A model generated the notes under the pieces. The model saw nothing but the letters and a program-made list of their open reading frames with translations. It made no database searches and was not told the DNA's origin. Made by a program: the position numbers and the translations under genes. A DNA stretch of 64,000 nucleotides from Cylindrodendrum hubeiense (Eukaryota; Ascomycota; Sordariomycetes; Hypocreales; Nectriaceae), in contig JAANBB010000016.1 of NCBI GenBank assembly GCA_014621425.1, forward strand, positions 248,001-312,000, read 5' to 3'. Below are positions 1 to 12,087 of the stretch, in pieces (position 1 is the stretch's first letter; the number at the start of each line of letters is the position of its first letter).

Positions 1-1682
1 ATCACCAAGCATAACCACATGTCAGCCAATAATCCCAATTACAATTATTTCTGTCGAATGCAAGATGTAGCACAGATGTGGCCAGGCATTGCGTCGTCCC
101 AATCAATTATCTGACAACGTGAACCATCCAGGTACAACCACAAGATGCGCTACCAGGATACCCCCCGGCTGCCAAGACAATGTCTACCTGAGTTTGGCCA
201 GCCCATCTCAAGCCCGTCCACGGGGTCAAGTTTACCCTTGACTGACTCCTCTTTGACCCTTCACTTCATGATGTGAAAGCGCGGTGTAGAGGAAAATGCC
301 AAGGACGTCGTCAACCAACATAGGCGTCGGCGGGGCCGGTGACGCCCTTTCGGAGACACCAACAGTGAGCTGAGAGATTTGCGGAGTGGATACCACAAAG
401 GCACATCTTGCTCAGTCCACATCGTCGAGACAGCACAAATTGAAGCACGTAGTAAAGAAAATACATGTCATGACCCTGTATCAAGCCATGTCAATAACAC
501 ACATTTCCACACATTCCCCGTTATAACACCGCGTAATTATGGGGGTTTTCGCGTAGGGTTCATTTTCATTTAATACATCATACTGTGCAAGATACGGAGT
601 GTATGACAATGTTGATCTTGAAAGCCCATTTTTATTTAAAAGCGTTGCAAAGGGTATTCAAGATGACGTTCAAAGAATTTGATGAGAAAGTAAAGGTAGG
701 CCATAATAGGATGCTCAGCGACATCAATAACTCCCTTTATTTATGTCAATGTAGTATAAGTGTCAAGGGTATAGGGTAGGTTAAATGTGGCGTGCCATGA
801 TCTCGGAGACCATGACGTCAGAGCGAGCAATGTATGTCATGGTCTGGTACAGATGTAATGTATAGAATATTAGCTCTGGCTAACAAAATATATTGATTGC
901 TAACGAACCTATGGGTACTGCCAAAAGGAGATTTTATGCTTGGTACTGCGATGCTTCTCACTGTGTCTCTCCTCCTTTGATTGGTCGTTGGTTATCCAAT
1001 GGCATGACACAGTATAAGTGGGTTTGTGGTTGTGATGGCCTGGTTCCAACATGAGTCGTGACAGCGGCAAGAGCGGGCACGCAGGAGCGTAATCCAGGGC
1101 ATGAAGGTGAGACAGGCGACATACATGGCCTGAACTCAGTGACCGAGGTAACTAATGTCCCTATTTGCTCCAGTCCGGGTTCTTGTTACGCATTTATCCG
1201 CGCCACTGACGGAAAGCCTCCCACCAGCAACCAATTACATGCTCAGAGCCAGTAGTAAGTGGGTCATTTTGTCTAGAAGACTTGACTGTATGCAAAGGTT
1301 GCGTGTTTGGACGAAATCACGAAAATGACGTCAGCTCTGACGTCATGCCACGACCCTGTTTGAATATTACTTCAATGCAGCACCCTGCATCAGTAGCACA
1401 CGAGCAATTGAGTGCGAGATTTAGGGCCGCACAAGGCGAAATCTTTTCCTTCTTCACACCTTTCAGTTCCCCACAAAGAGGCACTGATCGTCTCTGATCG
1501 TCTCTGATCTGCAGACCCTGCAGCCGACTAAGGCCAAGAGTCGGGCCTTGGCACAAGATAATCCCCGTGTAGCGTCACATATCACGTTGAACCCATCTGG
1601 CAATCCAGATTGACAAATTTACACATCCGACATTCCGGCTTCGGCAACTTCACCGGCTCCACCGTCAAAGCACGGCAACAAC
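1..1682. other. Non-coding upstream region
   Basis: No convincing gene. The short open frames here (up to about 90 codons) lack recognisable domains and overlap each other on both strands. Around 975-1016 there are ATTGG and CCAAT elements followed by a TATA-like sequence (AGTATAAG), which resembles a fungal promoter, but no coding frame of any length follows it. A direct repeat of about 10 bases (TGATCGTCTC) occurs twice near 1487-1507. Confidence 0.5.
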
Positions 1683-3767
1683 ATGCCCCGTGAACAAATA
1701 CCGGCAGCGTGCCAGCGCTGCCGCAAGAAACGAACAAAGGTTTGATTCACCGGACCCGAATTACGACAATCCACCTGTGCTATGCATCAAATCTCATTTC
1801 ATGGGAGCTGACGCATTGAACCCTCTTCTTTGCAGTGCGACGGCCAGAACCCTTGCCGAAGATGCGACAATGTCAGCGAAGACTGCGACTACACGCATAA
1901 TCGATGGGAATCGAAGAGTGAATTGCGATCTGAAATCGAACGACTGAAGAAGATAAATGAGGACCAAGGCCACCTCCTCAAGACTTTTGCTTCGAGTCAA
2001 AACGTTGATGCATTCCAGACCCTCCTTAAGAGCGTGGTGGACGGCAACAAGCCACACAAAGACCACCTGAAAGCCGCGGATGAAGACGTTGACAGTGAAT
2101 CCGTCTCGCCATCCAACGCTGTTTCAACACCAGAATCTGTCGACTCATCCTGTTTCGCCCAACTCCACTCCTGGAGGCTGTGTCGTCCAAGTATCAGTGA
2201 AGGTAAGCTATCTGGAATATCAGAGGAATCGACCATTCTGTCCCTGCCACCATTTCCTCTTGATGCCTACGCCACACAGTCACATACGGATACTTGGACA
2301 CGAACTGGGTGGACAAGAGCTCATATACGCCATCTGTTCGACACGGTTCTAACCTGGGATTACATGCCATTCAGTCTTCTACGCAAAGACCTATTTCTAC
2401 GTGACTACCAAAACGACTCATCTCAGTTTTGCTCCTCAGCATTGGTGTATGCCATTCTCGCACTAGCAAGTCGGCTGATCAACGAACATGATGATGAATT
2501 CGGGCTTCTCCCTTCCGGGTGGTTTGGGAGCAAGCTGTTTCTCGACGAAGCTGAGGAATTACTCCAGCAAACTGGAGCATTGGACAGCCTTCCAAATATT
2601 CAGGCACTCGGAATTCTCTCGTTTTATCAAATTCGCTGTGGGCGAGAGGAAAGAGCTCACGAGCTTGCCGAAGCTTGTGTCACAAGCATCAAAAAGCTTT
2701 GTCAGAGACAACCCCCGGCAGACAAAGCAGCAGTTCAATACTACAGGGCACGAGCTACAACGCATTGCGGCGCCGTGTCCTTGGTTCGGTATGTTATGAA
2801 TTTCTTTTGCTTTTTGCCAAGTGATAATATAATGACCAACTATAGGATGCTACGATTAACAACCGGGCTACTCTTCAACGTGCCGAGCCATATCCTCCAA
2901 GATGATCCATTGATATTAGACGAATTCACGTATAGCAGCACAGGAGACAATCAAGAAAGCTGCCAAACAAGACCATGTAAGTGCTTGCGCGAATTGGTTG
3001 GAGTCGTTGATTAGTTAAGTGACCAAATATCAGATCTCTCCACCGTCGCATACAACTCAGAGCAATGCGAGATGCATCTCATTACGGGCAAGATATCTCA
3101 GCTGACCGAGTGGGTACACAATTTTATTGTTATAGCTCGGTCAGCGCCCCAAATTGCTTCACATGATGTCGTAGCGATTTACACCAAATGCCTTGATTGG
3201 TATGAGAGCTTATTTGCTCTTGTTAGCCATGACGGCAGCAGAACGCCGTTCATGCTATTTGTTCAGTAAGTGTACCACCCTACCCATGGTGAAAGGCCAG
3301 GATCTAACAGATGCAGTATGTACTACCACTTCTGCGTTCTCTGTGCCTTAAGGCCCTTTGTCGGTATGGTTCAACACGAATCCGACATTCAGCCCGAAAA
3401 GATATGTGCACAGGCTGCGCAATCCATCCTGGCGCTGGCCCAATCCCATGACGACCTCTTCACTCTGCGGCGTGTTTCAGGACTGATTCCGTATTTCATC
3501 TGCGCATCGGGATTGTATGGTCTCGGCATGACAGACAGCGGCGCTCCCATGGATCCCGTGCACTTGCGGCTGAGGGATTTTCACGGTCCCATGACCAAAT
3601 CTGAACCTGCGATGTCTAAAGTCGTCAACGATCAGTGCGATACTTCAGCCCATCAACTACACATCAAAATTTCAGTAGCGGCTCATGCACGCCTGTTACT
3701 TGCAAAAATCGGGTCATCGCATCCAGCGGCGGCAATGGCTGAGAGAATGCTGTCAAGGAAAGTCTAG
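1683..3767 (+). CDS. Zn2Cys6 fungal transcription factor, five exons
   Basis: Predicted nuclear DNA-binding regulator of 607 aa. Exons by splice signals: 1683-1739, 1836-2788, 2846-2976, 3034-3265 and 3317-3767; their total length is a multiple of three. The N-terminus has a full binuclear zinc cluster split by intron 1: CQRCRKKRTK, then CDGQNPCRRC and the last Cys in SEDC. A short leucine/charged stretch follows (about residues 45-65, coiled-coil-like linker), then a long helical region typical of the fungal middle homology region, for example LVYAILALASRL near residue 180. The ATG at 1683 is chosen because it gives the Cys cluster directly. The last intron could end at 3310 or 3316, a difference of two codons. 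No target can be assigned. The nearest gene downstream is a decayed LysM gene on the other strand. Confidence 0.88.
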
Positions 3768-4399
3768 GCCACGATGGGTCCATGCGAGTGTCGATAAAAC
3801 AATTCCCGCTATTTCCGCTTTCCGGTGTTACTCTGACCGAGTTATGACGACTTGAAAACCTGCAGCTCGACTGGTACTGAATAATAACTAAACCCTAGTA
3901 TTTTATGCTCTTATCAATTGCAGTAGGCTTGAACTTTGTGCCCCGGGTTGATTTCATTTATTGTGTCATACCACAGCCGTGCGGCACTGTCTATACGGTC
4001 GAAGAGGATGATGACAACGTTGTACTCGCTGTTAACCAAGACATATAATGGCAGCCGCTATCGACTGGAACCTTAGTTTTGACTGGTGGTGTATCAATCG
4101 TGGGGCAGCGCCATCTGCCTGACTCCCTGGTCGCCAGTTAGAGGGCATCGGCACCGACAAAAACCTGGATGAAGGCGGTGGAAACTTTGAAGTGAAAGCG
4201 GCTCCGATAGCGGCTATACCGGAATTGTTGTGGAGGAACCCAGTGGTAATATGACCAAAGACACGACGATGTTCTGCGGTGACTACATCCAGGCAATGAA
4301 CGACGTTGGCTGCGCGAGCATGCTGATCTCTACAACCTATGCCATGTTGGTGGACTTAATTATCAAGACGAATCTATCACTCAAGATGGCAGTCGAGTA

Positions 4400-6520
4400 T
4401 GTCAACAATCTGATCTGGGAACATGCTCCTGCTGGGGGAATAGGTATACTAAAGGTCGTTGCGGTCGCTGATGCGGTGGTAGACGCGTCCGAGCTAGAAA
4501 CGCCAATGTAGTAGGCAGATCCGAGCCAGAAGTTCGTAAGGCAGTCGTCGCTAACAGCGGGTTCCAGGCAAAGAACTGCGCCTTGGAGACGTCGGCGTCA
4601 GCAGCAATCGAATCGCACGAATCGCCCTCTTCAACTCCGTCCCACTTGTTGAAACTCGACAGTTGTCCCTCATACATCTCGACCGGAGGCGTGGGCCCGC
4701 TCAACGCTGTCGACATAGGCAATTCCGTAGTATTTACGGTGGAGCTCTCAGATTCGTCCGACCTCTCCAGATACCAAGATCCGCAGTAGTGTACTTCTGT
4801 CTCAAACTCACACAAGGGGTCGCACACGTTGCCAAGATCCGAGTTCCTGGAGGCGAGAGATTCTAGATCGGTGCCGTACATGTATGCCGCGAGGACGCAG
4901 TTATTTACCTATCTCGTCCCGTTTACATCAGACTGGTAATCAGTGCTATCGAAATAATAAACGTAGTTGTCTCGGGTGTCCGCAGTCTCGGGCAGAGGTA
5001 TGTATCCTCGATTATGGGCGGGGGCTGTGTTATTGGAGAGATTGATAAACGGGATGCCCGTGAAACTGGCCGAGGGATCAATAGTAATGGGATTATAGCC
5101 TGGGCGCTAGGAGTACGTGTTAACTAAGATAAAGTTAGCGCCTAGATGAGGGAATCGAGTGAGAAATGGAAACCTATGGCGTACTGTCTCCTACAGCTTC
5201 CACACAGTAGCTCTCTTCGGCAAACAGGTTGGTGCAGTTCTCGTTGACGGCTGGGTTAAGAAAGATGAAGTCGGCAAGTGAGATGCTAAACTTGAGCGTC
5301 AGGAGGTTGCACTAGTCTATAGCCTCGACATGGTACCAGCGACTGCAAGGTTTGTCGGAGCCCTGGGTGACGTCGGTCGGGATGGACGCTCCCTTCAAGT
5401 CGCTACAGTCCCCGAACCCGCCATATCACTTACAATACCAACCGCAGCACCACCACCGACTAACTTGCGGCTGCTCCAGCTCCAGCTCCTGAGCACAGCC
5501 GAGGAACGCACACCACAGATAATTGACCTGCCCGAAGACCTCGAGCGAGTCGGCTGTCAAGCACTTCAGCACATCCACTGTCGCGCCATAGTACGCAGCC
5601 GTCTCCCAAGTATGGGCGGTTACTAGGTTGTCCGGGCACATGTAGTACTCTACGTTGTCAGCATCAGCGGCGTCTTCGAAGTCGGCGTTCTCGGCGCCCC
5701 ACTATCGGGCGTGATTCTTGCTGATGCTGATGGCGTTGGCCTCATGCCGCCAATCCTGGAATGTGGAATGTGGTCCGGTGGCCCATAGAATACTGGGTCC
5801 ACTTGGCAATCGCCACCGACATGCAGCTGCTCTCCCAGAGCCCATTCTCGCCATGCTAAATAAAGTCGCTGGGCGGGCATATCTTGTCGTACAGCACCCA
5901 ACGTTCTTCCTACCAACTGTCGGTAATCAGCCGGATATAGATGATATACATCGCCATGAGCTGCCTGATCCGCACTGGCAGGAAGCGGGAGACTACCGCG
6001 GGAGACTGCCTTGGGAAAGTCGAAATGGGCTAGGGACTTGTAATACGATATGACCAGCACAACCTCTCCATCAATAGGAAAGACTTCTCGGTCCCGGCTG
6101 ATACCGTTCACGAGGTACAGTCCGGGAATCCCCTCACCCCAGCCGGACTGGCCTCCGGTAAGGTAGACAAGAACAATCAGCAGCTCCTCGAACTTCCTCA
6201 CTTACTCCAGATACTTTCGGGTGCTCAGCCATATCCAAACACCCTGCTGATTGAGGAAGTCGACCTTACGCGGCCCGGCCACGAGGTCCTCTAGAATCTC
6301 TACCTCCTTACCGTCAAGGCTATTGCTATAGATAAGGAACCGGTCCCGTGTGGTGTTGGCCAGGTTGTCCTCGATACTGGTCAGCGGGATGACGAATCGG
6401 ATGTCATCGCCGCGCTTGAACATCAACGAGCCCCAGAACAAGTTCGTGGCGCTGACCGTCATATCCCTGATCATCATCCACAGCATATCCATGACAACGG
6501 GCTTGCCCATGAAGTACATA
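4400..6520 (-). pseudogene. Degenerate LysM-domain protein gene
   Basis: Read on the minus strand, this stretch encodes pieces of a secreted chitin-binding LysM protein in several frames. One LysM lies at about 5170-5390: a CSRWYH start, a LTLKFSISLADF core, then NPAVNENC and a YCVEAVGD end. It carries an in-frame TAG near 5316. A second LysM lies at about 4505-4680: KWDGVEEGDSC, then VSKAQFFAWNP. After the NP the frame is lost, and the family-like end (DDCLTNFWLG, then YYIGVSS) continues one frame over, so a one-base indel near 4555 is likely. A Ser/Thr-rich tail follows toward 4400. Upstream blocks (5426-5641, 5650-6201, 6202-6519) are open in separate frames and resemble the long N-terminal region of large fungal LysM proteins, including a LYLAWREWAL segment. 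A multi-exon gene is possible in places, but the stop and the shift inside the domains argue for decay. Confidence 0.62.
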
Positions 6521-6600
6521 AGCTCCCCGTCCTTACTCTACATTAGAACCTGTCAGCTTGTGGGTGGAGTCCGGCTCCACGTATGCATCCATTTTAATTG

Positions 6601-7571
6601 ACTATCCCATACAAGGACCAGAAATGGTACGGAGTAGTTTAGGTAAACTTCCACCGGTCTTGTAGTTAGATCAGACACATATATTCTGTTTACTTTGAGA
6701 GTCTTTTCCCTATACCTTTACTGATATTGCGGACGTATTCCTATTGTGCTGCCATCATCACAGTCACACTACCTGCTTTTGGTAGGTGGGTAATTGGGTC
6801 TTTCACTGTCTCTTATGCCCGTCCAACACACAACTCTACTCAAAGTATTCATATCTAATCCTTGTAGTAATGTAAACCGGCAGGTCTTATCATACACTAG
6901 TATGGGTTCACCCATGAGGCTGACTCAGATCGTAATAGTCGGGGAGCTCTCGAGACCTGACAGGGTCCACTCCGGGGATCCACTCGGGGTTACGCTCAGG
7001 GAACTGATCGGGATGGCCGTCGGGGTTTCCATTTAAGGGCACGTAAATATATCATGTAGCATTGAATACAGTCATCCTCTAAAGAATATGATATGCGTTT
7101 CAGCCCTTACCACACATCTACCAATCATAGTGCGATATACAGTTGCCGGGTAAAGTCCTGTCAGTTATGTTACCCTAAAAACGGATCCATATCGGGCTTT
7201 ATTCAGTAGTTTAATTGCAATCGAAGTGGGGACCTGGCGTCTCATTGGAGCCAATAATAGTATATCCCCGAGCCTGATGCTTCTTCGTTTCCAAGCTGCT
7301 GGGGTTCTTGTCGTATTCTGCACTGGATACGCTGGGATGCGGTAAAATGCGGTTGTTAATCGGGTTGATTTACTTCTGTCCCTCGTGTCAGCTTCATTTG
7401 CCTCCATCATCCATGCTCATTATTATTTCCATACGAGATACTTCTTATAAGAAGAGCAGTCCCTTCGAACATCGGAATGAACATGACAGAAGACAAATCG
7501 AAAGAGTATCAAATCCATTTCCCTTGCACTTTATCGTCACAAACGTCTCCTACCTGAAGCTCCCTCACAGT
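6601..7571. other. Intergenic region
   Basis: Lies between the decayed LysM gene and the start of the secreted-protein gene at 7572. Only short frames are present and no domain is recognisable. It presumably holds the promoter of the 7572 gene. Confidence 0.5.
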
Positions 7572-9428
7572 ATGGAGCTCCATCACTTTCTCTTGTTAGC
7601 ATTCAGCTTGATCGCCCCATCAATCGCTCTTCCAGCTGGCGAAGATCATCCTGCTCCTTCATGCAGTGACCGATATCTCAATGATGCAAGTTCTGATTCT
7701 ATTGATCGCTGGAAGGCTGCCAATGCCGAATCTGAGTATCTGAAGGTCGGATTGGACTGGGTTGTGAATCGAGAGTCTAGCTCGCCTTCCAGCCTTGGAT
7801 TCAGCGCCTACGTCAGCAACTACTTCCATTCCAAAGACGCGATGATCTGTGAAGATGTCGGAGATGGACCGTGCAAGAATACTGTAGAGTGCGAATCAGT
7901 TTCTGTGCCGGCTGGGTATGATTCCAATAACTAAACTGCGAATGTATTCTGACCTGCTGATATAAAATTACCAGGTTTCTCATTATTAACTCCCTTGTGG
8001 GCCTGCACTTGGTATGGATTCTGCTACGAAAGCTATAGTTCTTTCTTCTATGCTAATTAGGTGTCTCTAGATGCAAAGTAATATTTATCAGTCCCTACAG
8101 GATGCTATGAATCAAATGCAAAGCTCTATCCCAACTTTCCAGGAGGTCTTCTCTCCTCCAAGAGAAGAAGAGAAAAGTGGATGGCTTACTGATCTTTTGA
8201 ATGGAATTCAACTGGTTGCAGGAATCGCCAGTGGATTCTCCTTCAATATTGGTAAGAAAATACTCTACTAATGCAAGTGGCCAAGCTGACTCGACTTGTT
8301 TGAATAGCGTTGAAGACTACAGCCTATGCGGCAAAGAACCCTAATAACTATGGATTAATCAAAGATAGTGTTAATACTGCAATCGGCTCAGCTATCACTA
8401 TTGGCAAATCGAAAATTCCCACGTATGATTTATATGCTAAAAATCTTATTAAGATTGCAATACTAACAACTGGCTTAAGGGCGCAAACTTTCCAAAACGA
8501 CCTTACCACAGTCATGGGAACCGTCTTCCAATCATTTATTGATTCTCAGCTTGAATTTACTCGACATCTATTTTCAGGATCTGACAAGTCTCTCAATTTA
8601 CTTGGGGGTCTCATGAAGGATGGCATCTCTCTTGAGCTTACAAGAAACCTTAACCGGAAGGTCCTAGTTAATGAGGTTCAGAAGCTGGTGTACGCTCAAT
8701 TGCTTCCCATAGCTTGGAGGCAGTCCACCGCCAAAATTATCGGTACCCCACATCAAATATTCCCTATGATCTTGTGAGTACTTTGTATATTTGATGGTAT
8801 AGAATCGCCCCTACTAATGAAAAAAAAAGGATGGTTCCGGACGACTGTGTTACGTCTGGTGATAACCTTCACTGGATGGTTGACCCAGAAAAGTCTAAGA
8901 GGATGGCTGTTTGTTACAACGGTCATACATTCTTTGTCGGCTTTCCAACCTTTAGCGGTTACACTTCTTCAGATAACCCTCGAGGTGTAAAACTCTGGGC
9001 CTTGCCCGGAGGAGAAAATGATATAATGGACGGCGAGAGATGGGGCGGTCTGACACTGAAGGATATTGTTATTAGGTATGTACCTCTATGCACGTTGACA
9101 CAGGTACATTAGAGCTAACATCTCGTCTAGTGTTTATGAAGGTTATCGTATGAATGGTTATAAAAACGGCGCTACTGTCAAGTTGTCGGATGCCGTCGAT
9201 GTAAAAGGTGCTAAGACTGAGGCCATCTTGGGTAACGGGGTCCGCACACCTGGCTATGTTCCGATCCCCATTTGCACCGAAGGCAGACTTTGGTCCGAGG
9301 CTAAGCACCTCTTCGAGAATTCGTTAGAAGCCTTGTTTAAGAATCCAGACAAAGCTTGGGACGGTGGCTCTTATCCTTGTGGAGAGGGCATCTTGAGTAA
9401 GGAAGAGAAGGCTGCTTTTAAATTCTAA
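7572..9428 (+). CDS. Secreted protein of unknown function, six exons
   Basis: Predicted 523 aa. Exons 7572-7915, 7975-8011, 8071-8251, 8308-8773, 8830-9075 and 9131-9428 join in frame with good GT..AG signals. The N-terminus is a clear signal peptide (MELHHFLLLAFSLIAPSIALP), followed by a mature region with paired cysteines (SCSDRYLND; ICEDVGDGPCKNTVEC). Then come a hydrophobic helix, an alanine/glycine-rich middle and a C-terminal part with WGGLTLKDIV. The pattern is like a family of secreted proteins I associate with killer-toxin-like chitinase and LysM loci in moulds, which fits the LysM relic next door. That association is from memory and uncertain. No catalytic motif was seen. The start codon is the first ATG giving a signal peptide; an upstream in-frame extension to 7308 is less likely to be translated. 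Confidence 0.75.
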
Positions 9429-10576
9429 TCACTCAGGGAGTACGGATTTGACCCAGTAGAACCAGTTGTATATCTCCATCTTCGTCTTGTACTTTATACT
9501 TTATACTCATATAATAGAAATAAATTACGAGCTTAGAGCTTTAATATGAAGATACTCTTTTAATAAATGAAGCTGTAATATTCAAAAAAAGAAAAACAAT
9601 GAACGAGCTCGGTCTAGGACTAGGATGTAAAAGATACTATACTAAGATGATGTATAGGAAATTATAAAGAATGAATATTCATCTTATAAATATAATATAC
9701 AAAATCCTAAAATTCTAATAGATATAAAAGACATCATATTGTACATAAACATAAATAGCTGAAAAGACTTATTTAATTTATTATAATTAAATATATTCTT
9801 TCCTTCTTTTCCTTTTTTCTTTTTAAATATCGTTTATTATTCTATATTAAATTATAAATATTATAACTAATTCTATCATGTTATAAATCAACTACTAGTT
9901 AAATATTATTCAGATACTAACAGAAAAAGTATCTCTAGTTAGGCAGATTTTGATCCATCCTCGTCCTCTTCTATAATAACGTAAAGAACTAGCTTTGCCT
10001 GTTTCGATAATACAGGTTATCTAGGAGCAGCCCAGAGGTATGCTATTCGGGCTATCAGTATTTAGCCACGGCCATTCTCCACAGCCAGTTATTCTCCCTG
10101 TCTGATATCTGAATATAGGCATCTGACTATAGGTATACATCTGACTTGGATCCTATTTCTTAGAGTTGGTAATCCATCTTATACATGTAAGCTAGTTAGT
10201 ACTCTCATACTTCAGAGTCTTGTTATCTCGGATGTTCTATATTCTCCGTTATTACTATATTTCTTGTTAGTGTCAGTAATTAGATACTAAGTAGGGTTAC
10301 TCCTTCCTCTTATTCGCAATGCCTATAGTAGCCCAGGTTTCGCACTTAAACGGAGGTATCCCCATACCTGACCAATCGTAGTACCCAGGGGGGTAAGTAC
10401 GGAAATTACAGCAAGTTATTTACGGACCAGCAGCAGATTAAGTACTCACGGGATATTGAAAATTCTTAAACAAGGATAGCTTCGTTATCGCAATCATCAG
10501 AAGACTTTTTCCTTTAAACTTTTTTTAGTACTCCTTCGCAGCTCCTGCAATTCCTCTCCACACCCAAATCAAGACA
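9429..10576. other. AT-rich intergenic region
   Basis: From about 9480 to 9900 the sequence is very AT-rich, with runs such as TATAATTAAATATATTC, and has no open frame of note. Its base composition contrasts sharply with the coding DNA on either side. It may be an old transposon altered by repeat-induced point mutation, or simply an AT isochore. No terminal repeats or transposase remnants were found. The promoter of the gene at 10577 must lie at the right-hand end. Confidence 0.5.
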
Positions 10577-11764
10577 ATGGCACCGCCTTTCCGAGCTGAC
10601 CAGGTCGGCTCCCTGATCAGGCCTCTCTCTGTACTCGAGGCCAACAAAACCTCCAGCTTCTACAAGGAAGAAACCTCCCAAAGTACCGCCATTCAAGAGG
10701 CCATTCAGGCAATTGTTAAGAAGCAGCTGGATTTAGGCATTCGCCCTATCACATCTGGCGAATTTGAGCGTCTTATCTTCTATAGTGGACTCTTTGAGAA
10801 ACTCTCTGGCGTGGTTGTCGAACAACTGCCCATTCCTGACTCACTTCGTCCTGGACTTCCTCTAATTCCCATTTTTCAATCGTTTGGGATGAAAGCGCAT
10901 GCGGTGGTTGTGGCCAAGGGTCGTGCTGAGCACAAAGAGGCTGCCTACTTGTCCGGCTGGAACATGCTCAGAGGCTGCCTGCCTGCGGACAAGTGGAAGG
11001 AGTGCAAGATCGCTCTGCCGTCGCCCACCTGGCAACACCTACAGGTTGCCAAAGGTCTAGCCTTTGACTCGTCTGTTTACGCTTCCGACCGAGAATACTT
11101 CCTCGACCTTGCGAGGGCCTATCAACAGGAGCTCAAGATCCTGTATGACGCGGGTCTTCGTGTTGCTCAAGTTGATGATCCCAACATGCTCTTTTTTCTC
11201 TCGGAAGGTTTCAAGGACGGTTGCCGTACTGAGGGCGTTGACCCGGACGAGCTCATCGACTTGTACATCTGGGCACACAACGAATGTCTCAAGAATCGTC
11301 CTGCCAACTTCAAGATTGGCGTCCACTTCTGCCGAGGCAACTTTCCTGGATCAACTAGTGTCATCGATGGCTTATATGAAGGCATCGCGAAGAAGCTCTT
11401 CAATGAGCTTGACTACGACTGCTTCTACCTAGAATTTGATGATTCACGCTCAGGGTCCTTTGAATCCCTAAGACACCTCCCCAAAGGAAAATCCATCGTT
11501 CTGGGATTGGTATCTACGAAGACCCCGGAGCTAGAAAATGTAGACGATCTTAAAATTCGTGTCCAGTCAGCGGCCGAGGCTATTTCTGAGGGCCAAGGGG
11601 CTTCAGTAGAAGACGCCATTCGGGATTCTTTGGCTGTAAGTCCGCAATGTGGATTTGCTAGTGCAGCGGGAGGCAAGGGCATTGGTATGACAGAGGAAAA
11701 GCAGTGGGAGAAGCTGACACTTGTGAGGGACTTGGCGCGGCAGATGTGGCCTGATGCTATTTGA
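10577..11764 (+). CDS. Cobalamin-independent methionine synthase C-terminal-like protein
   Basis: Single-exon protein of 395 aa resembling the C-terminal catalytic barrel of MetE (Meth_synt_2; YxjG/UROD-like fold), without the N-terminal MetE half. It opens with FRADQVGSLIRP, typical of these short proteins. Candidate zinc ligands are present: His250 and Cys252 in VHFCRGN, Glu286 in YLEFDD, and Cys358 in PQCGFA. The position equivalent to the IDEP motif reads VAQVDDPNMLF. Short homologues are common in fungi and are thought to be methyltransferases of undefined substrate, so methionine synthesis itself is not implied. The gene converges on the DUF3533 gene, with about 320 bases between the two stops. 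The start codon has an A at -3 and no other ATG competes. Confidence 0.85.
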   Translation: MAPPFRADQVGSLIRPLSVLEANKTSSFYKEETSQSTAIQEAIQAIVKKQLDLGIRPITSGEFERLIFYSGLFEKLSGVVVEQLPIPDSLRPGLPLIPIFQSFGMKAHAVVVAKGRAEHKEAAYLSGWNMLRGCLPADKWKECKIALPSPTWQHLQVAKGLAFDSSVYASDREYFLDLARAYQQELKILYDAGLRVAQVDDPNMLFFLSEGFKDGCRTEGVDPDELIDLYIWAHNECLKNRPANFKIGVHFCRGNFPGSTSVIDGLYEGIAKKLFNELDYDCFYLEFDDSRSGSFESLRHLPKGKSIVLGLVSTKTPELENVDDLKIRVQSAAEAISEGQGASVEDAIRDSLAVSPQCGFASAAGGKGIGMTEEKQWEKLTLVRDLARQMWPDAI

Positions 11765-12087
11765 TATTTATCGTGAACTCAACGTATGAAAGGATAAGCA
11801 ATAGGAAGAATGAAAAAAAAAAATAGTTCCCTGTCCCTGGTCGTATTTATGCTTTGGGTACAAAGTATTATATAGATTGCCGGTGAAGTTTTCGAAACAG
11901 TTTCCCCCCTCTCGCTATGAGCATGCGAGGGTGTTACAGTGTGCTATATTGCTGCAGACGAAGTTGGGTATAATTATCCAGATCCCGTGTGGAGGTACTA
12001 AAATCATGTGAACGTTGTCAGAGGAATGCCTCTTATAAATGGAATTCTATGCACACTAGGCTCTTATCTATTCTTTAAAATACGACA
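11765..12087. other. Convergent 3' intergenic region
   Basis: Separates the stop codons of two converging genes. It contains a run of A residues just after 11810 and nothing else recognisable. It should hold both polyadenylation regions. Confidence 0.5.
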
